DNA from: a bacterium
GTDB taxonomy: Bacteria; Acidobacteriota; Blastocatellia; Pyrinomonadales; Pyrinomonadaceae
Assembly: GCA_029945985.1 (NCBI GenBank)
Contig: JAQSDP010000110.1
Span: 1 to 6,446 of the forward strand
Direction: 5' to 3'
DNA: 6,446 nt
Shown here: positions 5,494-6,446 of the stretch, in pieces
How positions within the stretch are numbered: the first letter of the stretch is position 1
Layout: each line of letters starts with the position of its first letter
The notes under the pieces: generated by a model
The model's input: the letters and a program-made list of their open reading frames with translations, nothing else
What the model was told of the DNA's origin: nothing
The model's database searches: none
Program-made: the position numbers and the translations under genes

Positions 5494-6446
5494 ATGGCAA
5501 TTTTTTTGGGCGGGGAGACCGCCGCGGCAAAACCAAAGCTTGATGATCTAACTCCTCGACAGATAGTCGCGGAGTTGGACAAGCACGTCGTAGGACAGTC
5601 TGCGGCCAAGCGAGCCGTTGCAGTGGCTCTTCGGAACCGCATCCGCCGCCAGAAGCTTCCGGACGAGATCGCACGCGACGTGCTGCCGAAGAACATTCTT
5701 ATGATCGGGTCGACCGGCGTCGGTAAGACGGAGATCGCTCGGCGACTGGCTCGCATAGCCGATTCGCCGTTCATCAAGATCGAGGCGTCGAAATTCACCG
5801 AGGTCGGATATGTCGGCCGGGACGTCGAGAGCATGATCCGCGAGCTCACCGACGTCGCGATCGACATGGCGCGCCAATCCGCTTACGAGGAAGTAAAAGG
5901 GCGGGCAGAAGAGAATACAGAAGAGGCGATCCTCGACCTCCTACTGCCGCCAACGTCCTTTGCCTATGCCGAAGACAACACGGACGCGGAGCAGCGGACC
6001 GCACGAACACGCGAGAAGCTTCGCGACCAGCTTCGCCGCGGCGACCTGGAAGATCGGGTCATCGAGGTTGAAACACAAGACCGCGGCGGAAGTGCTACCG
6101 TGGATTTCATCGGCGGCCAGGGAATGGAAGAGATGGGAGTGAACTTCAAAGACATGCTCGGCAATCTATTTCCTACGAAAACCGTCCGGCGAAAACTCCG
6201 GGTAGCCGACGCGATCGTGGTCCTGCTCCGCGACGAACAGGAACGCCTGGTCGATATGGAGCAGGTACAGAGGACGGCGATCAAAAAGGTCCAGGATTCG
6301 GGTATCGTGTTTCTCGATGAGATCGATAAGATCGCCGGTCGGGAATCATCCGGAAGCCCAGATGTTTCGCGTGAGGGGGTCCAGAGAGATCTGCTGCCGA
6401 TCGTCGAAGGAACGAACGTAAATACGCGGTATGGCATGGTAAGCAC
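5494..6446 (+). CDS. hslU: ATP-dependent protease ATPase subunit HslU (ClpY), partial at right edge
   Basis: HslU is the AAA+ unfoldase ring that recognises, unfolds and threads substrates into HslV. The frame is open from ATG 5494 to the window end: 317 codons of a usual 440-470. GAGG (5487-5490) lies 3 bases before the ATG. After an N-terminal extension (MAIFLGGETAAAKPK), the conserved LTPRQIVAELDKHVVGQ (19-35) appears. Walker A is GSTGVGKT (72-79), with serine where proline is common. The pore loop GYVGRDVES is at 105-113. The HslU-specific I-domain covers about 115-240 and includes the GMEEM motif (210-214). Walker B is IVFLDEID (271-278), followed by SSGSPDVSREGVQRDLLP (285-302), which matches the family closely. 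Sensor and arginine residues and the C-terminal tail that inserts into HslV are outside the window. It very probably forms one operon with hslV. Confidence 0.97.
   Translation, partial: MAIFLGGETAAAKPKLDDLTPRQIVAELDKHVVGQSAAKRAVAVALRNRIRRQKLPDEIARDVLPKNILMIGSTGVGKTEIARRLARIADSPFIKIEASKFTEVGYVGRDVESMIRELTDVAIDMARQSAYEEVKGRAEENTEEAILDLLLPPTSFAYAEDNTDAEQRTARTREKLRDQLRRGDLEDRVIEVETQDRGGSATVDFIGGQGMEEMGVNFKDMLGNLFPTKTVRRKLRVADAIVVLLRDEQERLVDMEQVQRTAIKKVQDSGIVFLDEIDKIAGRESSGSPDVSREGVQRDLLPIVEGTNVNTRYGMVS

Noticed and set aside
5536..5545. Further AAGCTT occurrences in hslU as extra copies of the 5409-5482 repeat
   Set aside because: Only the six-base core is shared; the flanks differ and they are normal codons of the gene.
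5964..6446. A 160-codon minus-strand open frame opposite hslU
   Set aside because: It is rich in Ser and Arg, typical of the antisense of a GC-rich gene, and the plus strand clearly encodes HslU.

Overview
The window reads as a stretch of ordinary chromosome from a Gram-negative, diderm bacterium. The best guess is an Acidobacteriota member, perhaps the Blastocatellia/Pyrinomonadales side. This rests on a fused LptF-LptG permease on one polypeptide, a DUF6677-like small membrane protein (a family I associate with Acidobacteria), and HslV/HslU sequences of a non-enterobacterial type. The taxonomic call is inference from protein style, not from a search. I see no phage, transposase, CRISPR, toxin-antitoxin, tRNA or rRNA signal.

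Left part (1-3821, all minus strand) is one tightly packed gene cluster, read right to left. It holds a DUF6677-like membrane protein (3441-3821), a 56-residue two-helix membrane protein (3274-3444, ATGA overlap with the previous gene and a strong Shine-Dalgarno), recO (2509-3249), the fused lptF-lptG gene (209-2491), and a second small membrane protein that starts at a GTGA overlap and runs off the left edge (1-212). Gaps are -4, 24, 17 and -4 bases, so the five genes probably form one operon. It combines a recombination-repair mediator, the inner-membrane lipopolysaccharide extraction permease and three small unknown membrane proteins.

Middle part: 3822-4037 is the only sizeable gene-free stretch (216 bases). 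It holds two adjacent inverted repeats near the end of the next gene, an AT-rich promoter-like patch and a leader of about 100 bases for the operon. Then comes a class I glutamine amidotransferase/gamma-glutamyl-GABA hydrolase-like gene (4038-4793, minus).

Right part (4794-6446): a 78-base divergent promoter region, then hslV (4872-5405) and hslU (5494 to the edge, partial) on the plus strand. Together these encode the ATP-dependent HslVU protease: HslU unfolds substrates and HslV degrades them with an N-terminal threonine. The 88 bases between hslV and hslU are almost entirely filled by a 74-base repeat-like element with terminal inverted repeats and three internal stem-loops.

The most interesting points are the one-chain LptF-LptG fusion, the palindromic element inside hslVU, the small coupled membrane protein that is easily missed, and a possible leaderless hslV transcript. 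I do not see convincing evidence of a wholly new system.
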